Source: Clostridium sp. BJN0001 (GTDB taxonomy: Bacteria; Bacillota; Clostridia; Clostridiales; Clostridiaceae). From it: 64,000 bases of DNA. Shown piece by piece: positions 7,430 to 16,499 of the stretch. A program made the position numbers and the translations under genes. The stretch spans positions 1,799,501-1,863,500 of the forward strand of contig NZ_CP094971.1 in NCBI RefSeq assembly GCF_022869825.1, written 5' to 3'. The notes beneath the pieces are model-generated. The model made no database searches and was not told the DNA's origin. It was given only the letters and a program-made list of their open reading frames with translations. The first letter of the stretch is position 1. Each line of letters begins with the position of its first letter.

Positions 7430-8049
7430 TAATATTCCTCCATTTCATTATTTCTTATATTTACATGTGTATATTTGCTTAAATCAGAATGTGTATAACT
7501 CTTTAAACCGGCATAAGATTTAAAAGTAACTACATAACGTACATTTAAATGAGCTGGAATAACTTCACTTATCGCTCTTTTTACATCATCCATGTTTCGA
7601 GGTATTCCAACTGTATCAATAAACACTATTTTTATTTCATAATCTTCACCTTTTAAATCTCCATATGTTTTTAATGCTAACTGCTGATGCGTATATTTCT
7701 GCATTAAAATATGTGGAGAAAGTTCATATACTTCTACCTTGCATCCATTCCATGCTTTAATAATATTCTTTATTACATTTACTGTTGTTGTACCCTGCCC
7801 TCTAAGTTTTGCAATAACTCTGCTTACTCTTAAATCTAAATCATAATTATCAGCAACACTTATACCCAATTCTTTTTCCCATCTTGCAATTCCAAGCTCA
7901 TTAATACTACTCCAATAGAAATTATCTAATACAGCATTATTGTACTTATCAGCATTTTCAATTTCTTTGCTTATTGCAGTATCAATGCTTTCAATTACTT
8001 TACTGTTATTATAATAATCAGGCATATGATCTATTAATAATCTACTCAT
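7429..8049 (-). CDS. YmfQ/XkdU-like (DUF2313) baseplate protein
   Basis: 206 residues following the baseplate J gene with an 8-base overlap. M-P-D-Y-Y-N-N-S at the N-terminus, W-E-K-E-L-G-I in the first third and R-V-S-R-V-I-A-K-L-R-G-Q-G-T-T-T in the middle are the marks of the YmfQ/P2 gpI-like tail family. In contractile tails it links baseplate wedge and fibre. C-terminal aromatic repeats (Y-T-H-x-x-L) are unusual. Confidence 0.85.
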   Translation of the reverse strand: MSRLLIDHMPDYYNNSKVIESIDTAISKEIENADKYNNAVLDNFYWSSINELGIARWEKELGISVADNYDLDLRVSRVIAKLRGQGTTTVNVIKNIIKAWNGCKVEVYELSPHILMQKYTHQQLALKTYGDLKGEDYEIKIVFIDTVGIPRNMDDVKRAISEVIPAHLNVRYVVTFKSYAGLKSYTHSDLSKYTHVNIRNNEMEEY

Positions 8050-9079
8050 TTAATGTCACCTCACCAGAAACTGCAACATTTTCAGATGGTATTGACACGT
8101 TATCTTCAACATTATTAAGAGTTAAATCCTCATAATCTGTAACACCATCAATATTCAAGATTTTCGCTCCTAGCTGTGCCAAGCTTACATAATTCTTTTT
8201 AAATGCAATTTCTTTAAGATAATCTGTTAAAACTTTTTTTATGCTGCTTTTTAATACATCTGAAGATATTACATCTGAATCATATGTTGGCTTTATATTT
8301 AAGTTAATTATTAATTCAGTCGCACTCGCAACAGTCACAGTTGCACCTATAGGTCTTACTTCTTCAACATGATTAGCAACTGCATTTATAAGTGGTTCAT
8401 CTGCACCTGTTTTGTTAGAATTAAGAATTATGCATTTTACTGTGCCATTTCCATTCCATAATGGAATTACATCACATGCTCCAACTCCATCTACTTCAAG
8501 ACACCATTGCATATAACTATATTTATTTCCGCTGGTTGCTGGTGTCCTTACTTTAAGATAATATCTTTCTCTTAATTCAGCATCTGTCTCTTCATCATAT
8601 CCATTTGAAAAAGCTTTTTCATTAATCACAGATGCTATTCCGCTTAATGTTACTGGAAAGAATTTTATGTCTCCTGCTGAAACATTTCCAACATTTCCAA
8701 CCTCAGTACACTCAACTTTTATATCTGCAGTTTTTTCTGTAAGCGTTACATCCTCAATGGCCTTGAAATTCACGCTGTTTGTTGCAAATAAATTGCCTGC
8801 ATAAATAATGCTGCCAACATTTCCAGTAACTTTTACTATTCCTGTGCTAAATTTTGCCTTTTTTCTTTCAATTCCTATATCGGAACATTTTCTTTCAAGA
8901 TTTCTTGAATCACATGTATCAACAAAACCTTCATTAAGAATTTCATCAGCCTTTGAATATAATTTTCCAAGTTCTATAGCACTTGCTGCCTCAACATCAT
9001 ATACGAACTGTCCTTCACTTTTATTTAATTCATCACTTGTATTATCAAGCATATTATTTAATATTTCTTTACTTTGCAC
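8042..9079 (-). CDS. xkdT: Baseplate J-like protein (XkdT)
   Basis: 345 residues, the usual length for P2 gpJ/XkdT. Diagnostic stretches are G-F-V-D-T-C near 50, A-T-N-S-V-N-F near 110, the E-E-T-D-A-E-L-R-E-R-Y motif near 180 and P-A-T-S-G-N-K-Y-S-Y. It forms the baseplate wedge of a contractile tail. Start and stop overlap its neighbours. Confidence 0.93.
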   Translation of the reverse strand: MQSKEILNNMLDNTSDELNKSEGQFVYDVEAASAIELGKLYSKADEILNEGFVDTCDSRNLERKCSDIGIERKKAKFSTGIVKVTGNVGSIIYAGNLFATNSVNFKAIEDVTLTEKTADIKVECTEVGNVGNVSAGDIKFFPVTLSGIASVINEKAFSNGYDEETDAELRERYYLKVRTPATSGNKYSYMQWCLEVDGVGACDVIPLWNGNGTVKCIILNSNKTGADEPLINAVANHVEEVRPIGATVTVASATELIINLNIKPTYDSDVISSDVLKSSIKKVLTDYLKEIAFKKNYVSLAQLGAKILNIDGVTDYEDLTLNNVEDNVSIPSENVAVSGEVTLNE

Positions 9080-9519
9080 TAAAAACTCACCTCGCTTTTA
9101 ACAGTTCCGTAAATTGTAGAACAATCGAAACGTACTGTAAGTAGTCTTTTGTTGCGTTCAAATTTAAAATTTTCTATAAATCTAATGTCAGAATTTTTCA
9201 ATAGAGCTGTTGTTACTATTTTTTTGATTTCTGCTTTTTTAAAAGCCATAGGGAAATCGCTTGTAACTAAGTCAAGTAAACTTTCAATTCCATAATTAGT
9301 ATCTTTATATATATCAAAAGAATTTACGTCAGTTTTTAATACTTTTTCAATCCACATTTTCAAGCTTTCAATTCCATTAGTTTCAATCAAATTTCCTTTA
9401 TCATCTGTTGCAAATTCTCCTTTTTGAAAATCAAATAAAAAAGACTTTCCGCTACTTACAGAAGTCTTTCCATAATCATTATTATTTTCAGAAAATCCAA
9501 GTTGCGCCGGAGTAATCAT
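9079..9519 (-). CDS. xkdS: DUF2634 baseplate wedge protein (XkdS)
   Basis: 146 residues with F-D-F-Q-K-G-E-F-A-T-D-D-K-G and W-I-E-K-V-L-K-T, typical of DUF2634/gp25-like lysozyme-related wedge proteins. It lies between DUF2577 and baseplate J, the canonical Xkd order, and shares its stop codon region with the next start. Confidence 0.9.
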   Translation of the reverse strand: MITPAQLGFSENNNDYGKTSVSSGKSFLFDFQKGEFATDDKGNLIETNGIESLKMWIEKVLKTDVNSFDIYKDTNYGIESLLDLVTSDFPMAFKKAEIKKIVTTALLKNSDIRFIENFKFERNKRLLTVRFDCSTIYGTVKSEVSF

Positions 9520-9526
9520 TATTCTA

Positions 9527-9820
9527 TCACCTCGCTATAAACCATTTTTGACCATTATTAGTAGGAATACATTGAACTTCTTCTCCCTGTTTAATAGTTC
9601 TATCAATACTGCAAGTCCCTGTTTCTCCATTAACTTCACATGTTCCGTTTAAGATACAGAAATCATTCGATAATTCAATAATATTTCCATCTAACAGAAC
9701 TTGACCATTGAATATACTTATTTTAAGAGGGGATATGCTTATCACTTTTCCTATTGTCGGCTCACAGGGTTTAGAATTATTTCTCTTTTTTAGTTCATTT
9801 GCTAAATCAACATAATACAT
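9527..9820 (-). CDS. xkdR: DUF2577 phage tail protein (XkdR)
   Basis: A 97-residue beta-rich OB-like protein with I-G-K-V-I-S-I-S-P-L-K-I and a C-terminal W-F-I-A-R. The ATG at 9820 is 9 bases after AGGAGGG and overlaps the stop of the upstream gene as TAATG, which decides the start over an earlier in-frame one. Between XkdQ and XkdS as in PBSX. Confidence 0.88.
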   Translation of the reverse strand: MYYVDLANELKKRNNSKPCEPTIGKVISISPLKISIFNGQVLLDGNIIELSNDFCILNGTCEVNGETGTCSIDRTIKQGEEVQCIPTNNGQKWFIAR

Positions 9821-11184
9821 TATAAAACCCTCCTTGCTTTCCAAAATCCCCACATTGCAACTTCTCTCTCGCATAGTCCTGTTTTAGGCTGTTCGATTAT
9901 TTGTCCATTACCTGCATAAAGCTGGACATGATGGTCGGATGGGAATACAAGATCTCCTGGTTGTAAATTTGCTTTACTTACTGCTGTTCCACAATTAACT
10001 TGAGTATATGTTGTTCGTGGAAGATTAATTCCAAAATGAGCATATACTGCCTGTACCATTCCAGAGCAGTCACACCCTCCTGATAATGATGTTCCTCCCC
10101 AGACATATTTAACGCCTAAAAATTTTCTTGCATATTCAACCACTTGCTGGCCTTTAGAACTAGAACCGCTTGAAGAAGATACTGATGATTTACTTTCACT
10201 TGAGTTTGAATTTTTAGCTGAATCAGATAATAGCTGATTAATTAAGCTTGTATTCTCAAAAGTACTTGTAAGTATATTCGGTTCAACATTTAATGTTATT
10301 TCAATATCGCATTTGTGAAGTCCATCAACCAGAGAATGCTTTGCACTTTTAACAAAATAATAACCGATTAATTTTCCTGAATGCAAATAAATATATCTAT
10401 TAGCCTTTATTTCAACATTTTCATCTAATACAATTAAAGGTACTGTTGTACTCTTCTCAATCTTATTTAATTCAGAAAGTTTATTTATTGCCATGTTTTT
10501 AGCTTGTGCAACATTATTCGCATCAACTGTTAACGTATCGCTTAATTTGCCATACCACGCATATTTACTTTCATCAGAAGCACTTGCAATAATAGAATTA
10601 TATTTTTCTTCACTCGATATAACTTGTATATCATTCTTCATATTTTCTATACTGGAATTTATTGTGTAGTCTCCAATAATTATGTTTGGAACTATCTTCA
10701 TATCTTCCAATCTATAGATATTTAATACATTTCCAGTTATGTCCCTAAAATAATAAATTCCTTGATCTGCTCGTGCTTTTTCTAATATATCCCCAATTAT
10801 TTCATTTAATGTCTTATCTTTATATATCTGAGTAATCAGAGTTGGAATATTAGTTATATTACCAACCAAATAAGCATCTCCTATTAGAGATTTTATACAT
10901 TCACTTGCTGCCATTGAGTTGAACTGCTTTAAAGTCTTATTTTTTAAATAAAATGAATAATCTTGAACAGTATAACTAAATGTGTTAGTTTTATCTGTCT
11001 TTTTTATTACAACTCCTCGTATAAGCTCTTTGTCATCATTAAACAGACTTAGAACCTGGCACTCTGGTAAATCCTTTATTGTGTCAAAGGAAAGCTGAGT
11101 ACCAAGAGTATCTGTATTGCTTTCCCACGAAAGATTATTCGAATATGGGAGTATATCTATTCCGCTTGTAACTAATTTAAACAT
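9820..11184 (-). CDS. xkdQ: XkdQ-like tail hub fused to NlpC/P60 peptidase
   Basis: 454 residues. About 1-320 is the XkdQ/gpD-type hub (N-L-S-W-E-S-N-T-D-T at the N-terminus). A Ser-rich linker (about 320-345) leads to an NlpC/P60 domain: catalytic C373 in D-C-S-G-M-V and H419 in H-H-V-Q-L-Y-A-G. It should cut cell-wall peptides during injection. Many XkdQ proteins lack this enzyme, so this is a fused, virion-borne lysin. Linker and domain are intact. Confidence 0.9.
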   Translation of the reverse strand: MFKLVTSGIDILPYSNNLSWESNTDTLGTQLSFDTIKDLPECQVLSLFNDDKELIRGVVIKKTDKTNTFSYTVQDYSFYLKNKTLKQFNSMAASECIKSLIGDAYLVGNITNIPTLITQIYKDKTLNEIIGDILEKARADQGIYYFRDITGNVLNIYRLEDMKIVPNIIIGDYTINSSIENMKNDIQVISSEEKYNSIIASASDESKYAWYGKLSDTLTVDANNVAQAKNMAINKLSELNKIEKSTTVPLIVLDENVEIKANRYIYLHSGKLIGYYFVKSAKHSLVDGLHKCDIEITLNVEPNILTSTFENTSLINQLLSDSAKNSNSSESKSSVSSSSGSSSKGQQVVEYARKFLGVKYVWGGTSLSGGCDCSGMVQAVYAHFGINLPRTTYTQVNCGTAVSKANLQPGDLVFPSDHHVQLYAGNGQIIEQPKTGLCEREVAMWGFWKARRVL

Positions 11185-11185
11185 A

Positions 11186-11938
11186 TTACTGCCTCCATGC
11201 TCCGTTTGAATCTACCCAGTAACCATCTGGAGTATAACAGTCATGTGCCATTTTACAACTGCTATCATAAAAGTAATACCATTTTCCATTAATCTGCTTC
11301 CATGCACTGTGTACTGCTTTACAATTTTCATCTAAGTAGTACCATTCATTTTTCCATAAAAACCATTGACTACATAATGCATATCCGTTTTCATCAAAGT
11401 AATACCATTCGCCCTCAATGAACTGCCAACATGATGCATACCATTTATAATTATCATAATCATAGCAGTACCACCACCCTGTGCCATTTCTGTTCCAGCC
11501 AAGAGCATATGCATTTTTAGATATTTCTCTATATTGTTTAACTCCTAAACTATAACTATAATCTCCGTTCTTTTTTACTCCATGTGTAAAGCTTTCAATA
11601 CTATATTTATCATTTACAAATGTAGTTCCGTCTGATTTTATAATTACTATCTGTATAAATTCTTTATTATCTATTGCAGCATTAAGAAAATTAATAAATT
11701 CTTTTGCTTTAAGATCACTTTTTGTAAAATAGTAATCATGCTCATCACAAGGAATCCACGTATCTATTGAAAAAGTATCTAGTCCTTTTTCTTTTATAAA
11801 ATTATAAGTTCCAGCATTATAGCTTTTAAATTCTTCATTTGTAATAGATTTTGTTATAGTAGGAAGTTCTGCTGGAATAACAGGAAGCTGTAATACTTTA
11901 CTTTTATCTTTATTTGCTATATATATGTCATATCCCAT
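11186..11938 (-). CDS. XkdP-like baseplate protein with choline-binding-type repeats
   Basis: 250 residues. About 1-140 match the N-terminal part of XkdP-type proteins (L-P-V-I-P-A-E-L-P, then S-F-T-H-G and Y-S-L-G-V-K-Q-Y-R-E-I). In PBSX this position carries a LysM wall-binding domain; here about 145-250 instead hold five aromatic repeats such as G-E-W-Y-Y-F-D-E-N-G and G-K-W-Y-Y-F, as in choline-binding modules. The endolysin carries related repeats. It may let the tail tip grip the wall. Start is preceded by AGGAGG. Confidence 0.85.
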   Translation of the reverse strand: MGYDIYIANKDKSKVLQLPVIPAELPTITKSITNEEFKSYNAGTYNFIKEKGLDTFSIDTWIPCDEHDYYFTKSDLKAKEFINFLNAAIDNKEFIQIVIIKSDGTTFVNDKYSIESFTHGVKKNGDYSYSLGVKQYREISKNAYALGWNRNGTGWWYCYDYDNYKWYASCWQFIEGEWYYFDENGYALCSQWFLWKNEWYYLDENCKAVHSAWKQINGKWYYFYDSSCKMAHDCYTPDGYWVDSNGAWRQ

Positions 11939-11948
11939 ACTTTACCTC

Positions 11949-13847
11949 CTACATATTAGCAAGCGCTAATTTAACTTTACCAACTATTATTTCTCCACAT
12001 CTATCTGCGAAGCTTTCTTCTCCTACGAATGTGTCGATTTTCACATTGATATTTACATCCTTATTTCCTAATAATTTTTTTGTCTGACTGTTTGTATTTA
12101 CTTTTGCACCTTCAGGCATTTGCACAAGTTCTGGTCCGTTTTCTCCTACAAGAGTTAATCCTTCCTTGGTATAATTACTTCCTATTGCAAGCTGTGGAAT
12201 GTTAGGAATATTAGGGCTTATCGTCTGACCGCCGATTTCTGGAACCCAATCAGGTGCAGTAAAACTAAATGAATTAATTCCATCTATCGCTTTATTAACC
12301 AATGATATTACAGCATTTAATGGTGCTTTTGCGCATCCTTCAAGACTGTCCCATATTCCACCAAATATTTCTTTTATTCCGTCCCACGCTTTTGACCAAT
12401 CCCCAGAAAAAACTCCTGTAACAAAATCAATAATTCCATTAAAACACTCTAATGCTCCTTTTATGACTAAGCCTATACCTGAGAAACAATCTGAAACATA
12501 TTTCTTTATTATAGGAAAAACTGTCTGAAATATTGGTTGTAATACTGCCATAATCCAGTTAGCAAATGGAACTACTACTGTATTCCAGAACTGCTGAAGG
12601 CTTGACCAAATATTTTTAATGATTGGCAATATAGTATTCTGAAACCATGTCATTACTGTCTGTCCTATACTTATTACTATCTTTCTGAAACCTTCGCATT
12701 TTAGCCATAGAAGAGTAAATATTCCTACGACTGCAGTTATTCCAATTACAATCCATCCTATCGGAGATATAAGCAATGTTCCATTTAATATCGCCCATGC
12801 CATTTTAAAAGCATTTGTTACAAGATTTAATCCTTTCATAATTTTCATTACTGCTGCAAACGCAACCGCCATACTACCAATAGTTATAATAATGTCTTTA
12901 TGATCTATTATGAAATTAACAACTCCGCTTATTATGTTATATACTACACCAAAAACTTGTGTAGCTTTATTCGCAATATTATCAAGAGTTCCATCACTCT
13001 GCCATTGAGTTAATTTATCTGCAAGTGCTTTTACTTTTTCTTTTACTTTATCTATTAATGAACCACTCTTTATAGTTCCATCTTCTTCAATTCCTACTAT
13101 CTTAGAAAGAGCAGATTTAACAACTCCACTTACTGTACTAAGCATACCTTTTGTAGTGTTCGCAAGTTTTTCAGCTCCGCCTTTATATCTATTTTCCATT
13201 ATTGCAAGTAATGCTTTATTGAAATTGTCCTGATTAACTATTTGACCTTTATTATTAATTGTCTCCTGCCCTGCAAACATTTCATCAGCTTTCTGCTGAA
13301 TATCGGATTTTTTTATTCCAAATTCTTTTAATCTTTCAAGTTCTCCAGTCTGTGCATCAATGAATGCTTCTGTTGCCTGGTCCAATGGTTTATTCGTTGC
13401 GGCTGCCATATCTACTATGTTACTAAGATAATCTTTTGCACTAATTCCCATAGCTTCAAGTTTTGAACTTGCTTCGACCATTTCTCCACCTTCAAATGGA
13501 GTTTTGTTTGCTAAATCAATAGAATATTTCATTATGTCTGCTGCTTTTTCTGTTGATTTAGTCGCAGTTTCAAGCTGTGTTCTGTATCCTTCAAGATTAA
13601 ATCCCTCTGCTAGTCCTGTTCCTAATGCTAAGCCTCCTATTGCAGTTCCTATTTTGCCTACTTTTTTAATTGCTTTGTCTATTCCTTTTTCTAATGCTGG
13701 ACCTAATTTATTAATACTCTTTTGAGCCGATAATGTTGCTTTCTGTGCTTCTTTAGATAAACTTTTAAATCCTGATGCAACTTTTACAAGTTTTTTACTT
13801 GTGTTATCTGTAAGTGAAAGAATAGTGTTTAATGTTTTGCTCGCCAT
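11949..13847 (-). CDS. Tail tape measure protein
   Basis: 632 residues. N-terminal helical region A-S-K-T-L-N-T-I-L-S-L-T-D-N-T, then a Gly/Ala hydrophobic stretch at about 65-85, P-F-E-G-G-E-M-V-E-A typical of TMPs, two to three further membrane-like segments at about 310-460, and a C-terminal V-G-E-N-G-P-E-L-V motif. It sets tail length and helps DNA entry; this length suggests a fairly short tail. The ATG overlaps the stop of the frameshifted chaperone (TAATG), as in lambda G/GT-H order. Confidence 0.93.
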   Translation of the reverse strand: MASKTLNTILSLTDNTSKKLVKVASGFKSLSKEAQKATLSAQKSINKLGPALEKGIDKAIKKVGKIGTAIGGLALGTGLAEGFNLEGYRTQLETATKSTEKAADIMKYSIDLANKTPFEGGEMVEASSKLEAMGISAKDYLSNIVDMAAATNKPLDQATEAFIDAQTGELERLKEFGIKKSDIQQKADEMFAGQETINNKGQIVNQDNFNKALLAIMENRYKGGAEKLANTTKGMLSTVSGVVKSALSKIVGIEEDGTIKSGSLIDKVKEKVKALADKLTQWQSDGTLDNIANKATQVFGVVYNIISGVVNFIIDHKDIIITIGSMAVAFAAVMKIMKGLNLVTNAFKMAWAILNGTLLISPIGWIVIGITAVVGIFTLLWLKCEGFRKIVISIGQTVMTWFQNTILPIIKNIWSSLQQFWNTVVVPFANWIMAVLQPIFQTVFPIIKKYVSDCFSGIGLVIKGALECFNGIIDFVTGVFSGDWSKAWDGIKEIFGGIWDSLEGCAKAPLNAVISLVNKAIDGINSFSFTAPDWVPEIGGQTISPNIPNIPQLAIGSNYTKEGLTLVGENGPELVQMPEGAKVNTNSQTKKLLGNKDVNINVKIDTFVGEESFADRCGEIIVGKVKLALANM

Positions 13848-14460
13848 TATTTACCTCCTTCCCCGAATATTGCTTCTAATTTACTTTCTTCAAACTGCTT
13901 TTTACAGTCTATTGCATAATTCATACTTTCAATAAAAAATAATTTTTCTAATTCTGTCAGATTCAATAGATAATCTAATTTAAATCCTCTTACTATGTAA
14001 TATGCTGCATAATTAAGCTGACCTGGGGCATTTTTACTGCCCCTTATGAGTTTTTTATATCTTCTTGAATATCTTCTGAATTGAATTCATCAGAAATTTT
14101 TTCTGCAAGCGACATTGTTTCAGTTAATCCAAAAACTTTAAATGGTGCATCATAAGGATCTGTTGCTTCAATTTCTTTCTGAAGTTCAGAATCATGTAAA
14201 AAGGGGCATGTTTTATAAACTAATATTTTAGCTGCATCTGCAATTGGACCTACATCAGTTTCTTTTACTTCTCCATCTTTTGATAATTTTGCTCCCTTTG
14301 CCGCCCCATTTAAATACTCAAGTAAATCTTCATCTGTCGGCCTTTTAAATTTGACCTTTCCAAATCCTTTTACCAGAATATCAGCTACTAATTTTCTTTT
14401 TCTATATTTGTCTATAGCTTTTGCTTTGAATGCTTCTAATGTCATTACTTTTTCATCCAT
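13847..14460 (-). CDS. Tail assembly chaperone, -1 frameshift fusion product (gpGT-like)
   Basis: The zero frame ends at TAA 14044-14046, but a -1 slip on the heptamer at 14050-14056 opens a second frame of about 66 codons, ending at TAA 13847-13849 directly on the tape-measure start. The span of 614 bases plus one re-read base equals 205 codons exactly. The extension is good protein (Y-Y-I-V-R-G-F-K-L-D-Y-L-L-N-L and a C-terminal E-A-I-F-G-E-G-G-K). The fused form would bind the tape measure while the short form binds tail tube, as in lambda gpG/gpGT. Confidence 0.85.
14025..14056 (-). promoter_or_regulatory. Programmed -1 ribosomal frameshift signal
   Basis: Minus-strand heptamer A-AAA-AAC (14056-14050) is in the correct zero-frame phase. 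It is followed by TCATAA and then a perfect hairpin GGGGCA-gtaaaaa-TGCCCC (14043-14025). The six-base spacer, slippery heptamer and stem form the classical arrangement. Confidence 0.85.
14044..14460 (-). CDS. Tail assembly chaperone, short form (XkdN-like)
   Basis: 138 residues read from ATG 14460 after GGGAGG; an earlier in-frame ATG overlaps a hairpin. The sequence M-T-L-E-A-F-K-A-K and F-K-R-P-T-D-E-D-L-L-E-Y resembles XkdN-type proteins of PBSX-like phages, encoded between tail tube and tape measure. It is the abundant zero-frame product of the frameshift pair. Confidence 0.88.
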   Translation of the reverse strand: MDEKVMTLEAFKAKAIDKYRKRKLVADILVKGFGKVKFKRPTDEDLLEYLNGAAKGAKLSKDGEVKETDVGPIADAAKILVYKTCPFLHDSELQKEIEATDPYDAPFKVFGLTETMSLAEKISDEFNSEDIQEDIKNS

Positions 14461-14480
14461 ACTAAAACCTCCCAATATAA

Positions 14481-14501
14481 AAGCACTCAAAATGAGTGCT
14501 T
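14481..14501 (-). terminator. Attenuator hairpin between tail tube and chaperone genes
   Basis: AAGCACTC/GAGTGCTT with a 5-base loop, followed on the minus strand by TTTTATATTGG. It sits 3' of the tube gene and just before the chaperone ribosome binding site, so it may lower chaperone and tape-measure expression relative to sheath and tube. Confidence 0.6.
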
Positions 14502-14505
14502 ATTT

Positions 14506-14934
14506 TTAATCTATTTTATCTAAGACATCATAATCATTGAACTTGAACGAAAATTCCTCGTCAACTGCTTCTTTAGCTTTGTACTTTATGAGTGAAAATT
14601 CTGTGAATACTACCCCAGTAACTGCAACTCTTTCTGATTTCCCTGTTGCTTTATCTGTTAACGCTGAAATTATCTTTATATCTGGCATTACTCCAGTTTT
14701 ATACGCTTCACATAATTTAGCCCATAATTTACTGTCAATTTTAGCTTGAGTTAATTTGCCTTCACCACTCCAGCCATTATATGTCGAATATGTTGCTGGA
14801 TCTCCGCAAAAATTATCGTCTGAAAATTCACCTTTAATTTTTACTTCTATGTCTTTAAGAGTTGAAAGCTGCTCTCCGTCTATCCATGTAACACCATTCG
14901 AACCTTTTAATATCCTATTAACTGCTACGCTCAT
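14506..14934 (-). CDS. xkdM: Tail tube protein (XkdM)
   Basis: 142 residues, the usual length for XkdM. N-R-I-L-K-G-S-N-G-V-T-W near the N-terminus and C-terminal D-E-E-F-S-F-K-F-N-D-Y are characteristic. It forms the inner tube inside the sheath and follows the sheath gene, as in PBSX. Confidence 0.92.
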   Translation of the reverse strand: MSVAVNRILKGSNGVTWIDGEQLSTLKDIEVKIKGEFSDDNFCGDPATYSTYNGWSGEGKLTQAKIDSKLWAKLCEAYKTGVMPDIKIISALTDKATGKSERVAVTGVVFTEFSLIKYKAKEAVDEEFSFKFNDYDVLDKID

Positions 14935-14947
14935 CTAATCGCCTCCA

Positions 14948-16033
14948 TTAAAAAAGAGATATATCAAATTTTAAGTTTGTCATTGAACCTAAAATCTTTA
15001 TATCTCCCGCTAAATATACATCTCTTTTGAATGTACTCTGTTTTACCTTTGCATCTGTCCAAGTGCTTGCATCATCTTTTCCGCTTGTAATCCAAACCTG
15101 TCTTTGTGCTGCAACATTAATACTAGAAACATTATTGTATTCAGAATCTAATAAATCTCCATCTGCAAGGCCTTTGAAATATCCATTAATTGCACTTATA
15201 AGAAGCATCTGATTATCAAGCTTATTCTTATAGTTTCCTAAGTAAGTTTCTCTGAATACATCTCTTATATCATCTTGAATCATGTCCATGACCTCAACAT
15301 TTTCAATGAATGACATATCTTCTGTAGCTTTTTCTCCATCATAAGTAATAAGAGTATTAATAGCCTGAACTATCCTTACATAATTAGTATCGTTAAATAA
15401 TACTAAATCGCCTTTTGCTAATTCTGCATCATAATCTTCAAATGCAGTAACGCTTTCAAGATTAGTGCATTTGAAATAGGTTGCTGATTTATTGTTTCCT
15501 CCGCAAAAAGCTAATATTCCAAGAAGTGTAGGCAAATATTTTACTCCATCTACTTCTCCTCTGCTATCTTTGAATTTTACTTTATCATTTGTAAAGTTTA
15601 CAATATGTTTACAGTCTGTGCTTGAAGCTTTATAAGTAATTGCCTTATATGTTCTCTTTTTAGATTCTTTCGATTTTATCCAGCTGATTAAAGTTGAAAA
15701 ATCTTCTGCAGTTCCATCTGCTATACTTATCCATCCTGTCATAGTATTCTTTTCAATTTCAATAATAGCATTAGCAACTGTATCCGAATTTACAACTATT
15801 ACTTTGGATGGGGGAAAAGTAAATATATCATTTACTGCTAACTGATTAGCTTCATTATATTTGCTTTTTGCAGATTCAAATTCTGTTATTTCCTTATAAA
15901 CTGCATAACCTGGACAATTTTCAGTTACATCATTTTTAAGAATAATAATAGCAATTCCTCTGTCACTTCTGTTAATTGCACTTGTTGCTTTCTGCTTGAA
16001 TGCAATATCAATGTTTGGCTGCTTAACTGTCAT
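14948..16033 (-). CDS. xkdK: Tail sheath protein (XkdK)
   Basis: 361 residues. N-terminal I-N-R-S-D-R-G-I-A-I-I-I-L-K, a central subtilisin-like wedge, and the conserved C-terminal domain with L-A-G-D-I-K-I-L-G-S-M. It shows that the tail is contractile. This is somewhat shorter than many sheaths, fitting the small XkdK class. Confidence 0.92.
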   Translation of the reverse strand: MTVKQPNIDIAFKQKATSAINRSDRGIAIIILKNDVTENCPGYAVYKEITEFESAKSKYNEANQLAVNDIFTFPPSKVIVVNSDTVANAIIEIEKNTMTGWISIADGTAEDFSTLISWIKSKESKKRTYKAITYKASSTDCKHIVNFTNDKVKFKDSRGEVDGVKYLPTLLGILAFCGGNNKSATYFKCTNLESVTAFEDYDAELAKGDLVLFNDTNYVRIVQAINTLITYDGEKATEDMSFIENVEVMDMIQDDIRDVFRETYLGNYKNKLDNQMLLISAINGYFKGLADGDLLDSEYNNVSSINVAAQRQVWITSGKDDASTWTDAKVKQSTFKRDVYLAGDIKILGSMTNLKFDISLF

Positions 16034-16037
16034 TTTA

Positions 16038-16499
16038 TCAATCCTCCAATTCTAAATTTAAATTTTCCATATTTTCATACTCAACACCATCATCAAGTAT
16101 TTCATCTGGAATATCTTCTAATGTTTGTATATCAAAACTACATATAAGAACTGTATCGCTCACTGTAGAATCAACATCATCTACATCAATATAAAAGGTA
16201 TCTGTTACTTTAATTGGCGTTAAAAACTCATTTTCAATCAAATTCTGTACTTTTGTATTTTCAATCTTATATTTTCTTAAATCTGATGCAAAAAAATAAA
16301 CTCTGCATGTCAGAGTTCTTTCTTTCATTCTGCTATTCATTTTTCTAGTAGTTCCATCAAAAACAGTCTTTATTGATGGCCTAGTAATTGGTTCTTTTAA
16401 ATCACTTGCTACTATTGGAACTACTTTAAAATCACTGTTCGCAAGAGCATTTTTTATTTTATCATTTATTGCTTCATTGATTTCAAGTAAACTAATCAT
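16038..16499 (-). CDS. Phage tail terminator-like protein (DUF6838-like)
   Basis: 153 residues: I-S-L-L-E-I-N-E-A-I-N-D-K-I at the N-terminus, V-Y-F-F-A-S in the middle and a very acidic C-terminus. Position between the HK97 gp10-like gene and the sheath is where tail completion/terminator proteins (XkdJ-like) are coded. Overlaps the upstream gene by 4 bases. Confidence 0.75.
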   Translation of the reverse strand: MISLLEINEAINDKIKNALANSDFKVVPIVASDLKEPITRPSIKTVFDGTTRKMNSRMKERTLTCRVYFFASDLRKYKIENTKVQNLIENEFLTPIKVTDTFYIDVDDVDSTVSDTVLICSFDIQTLEDIPDEILDDGVEYENMENLNLELED

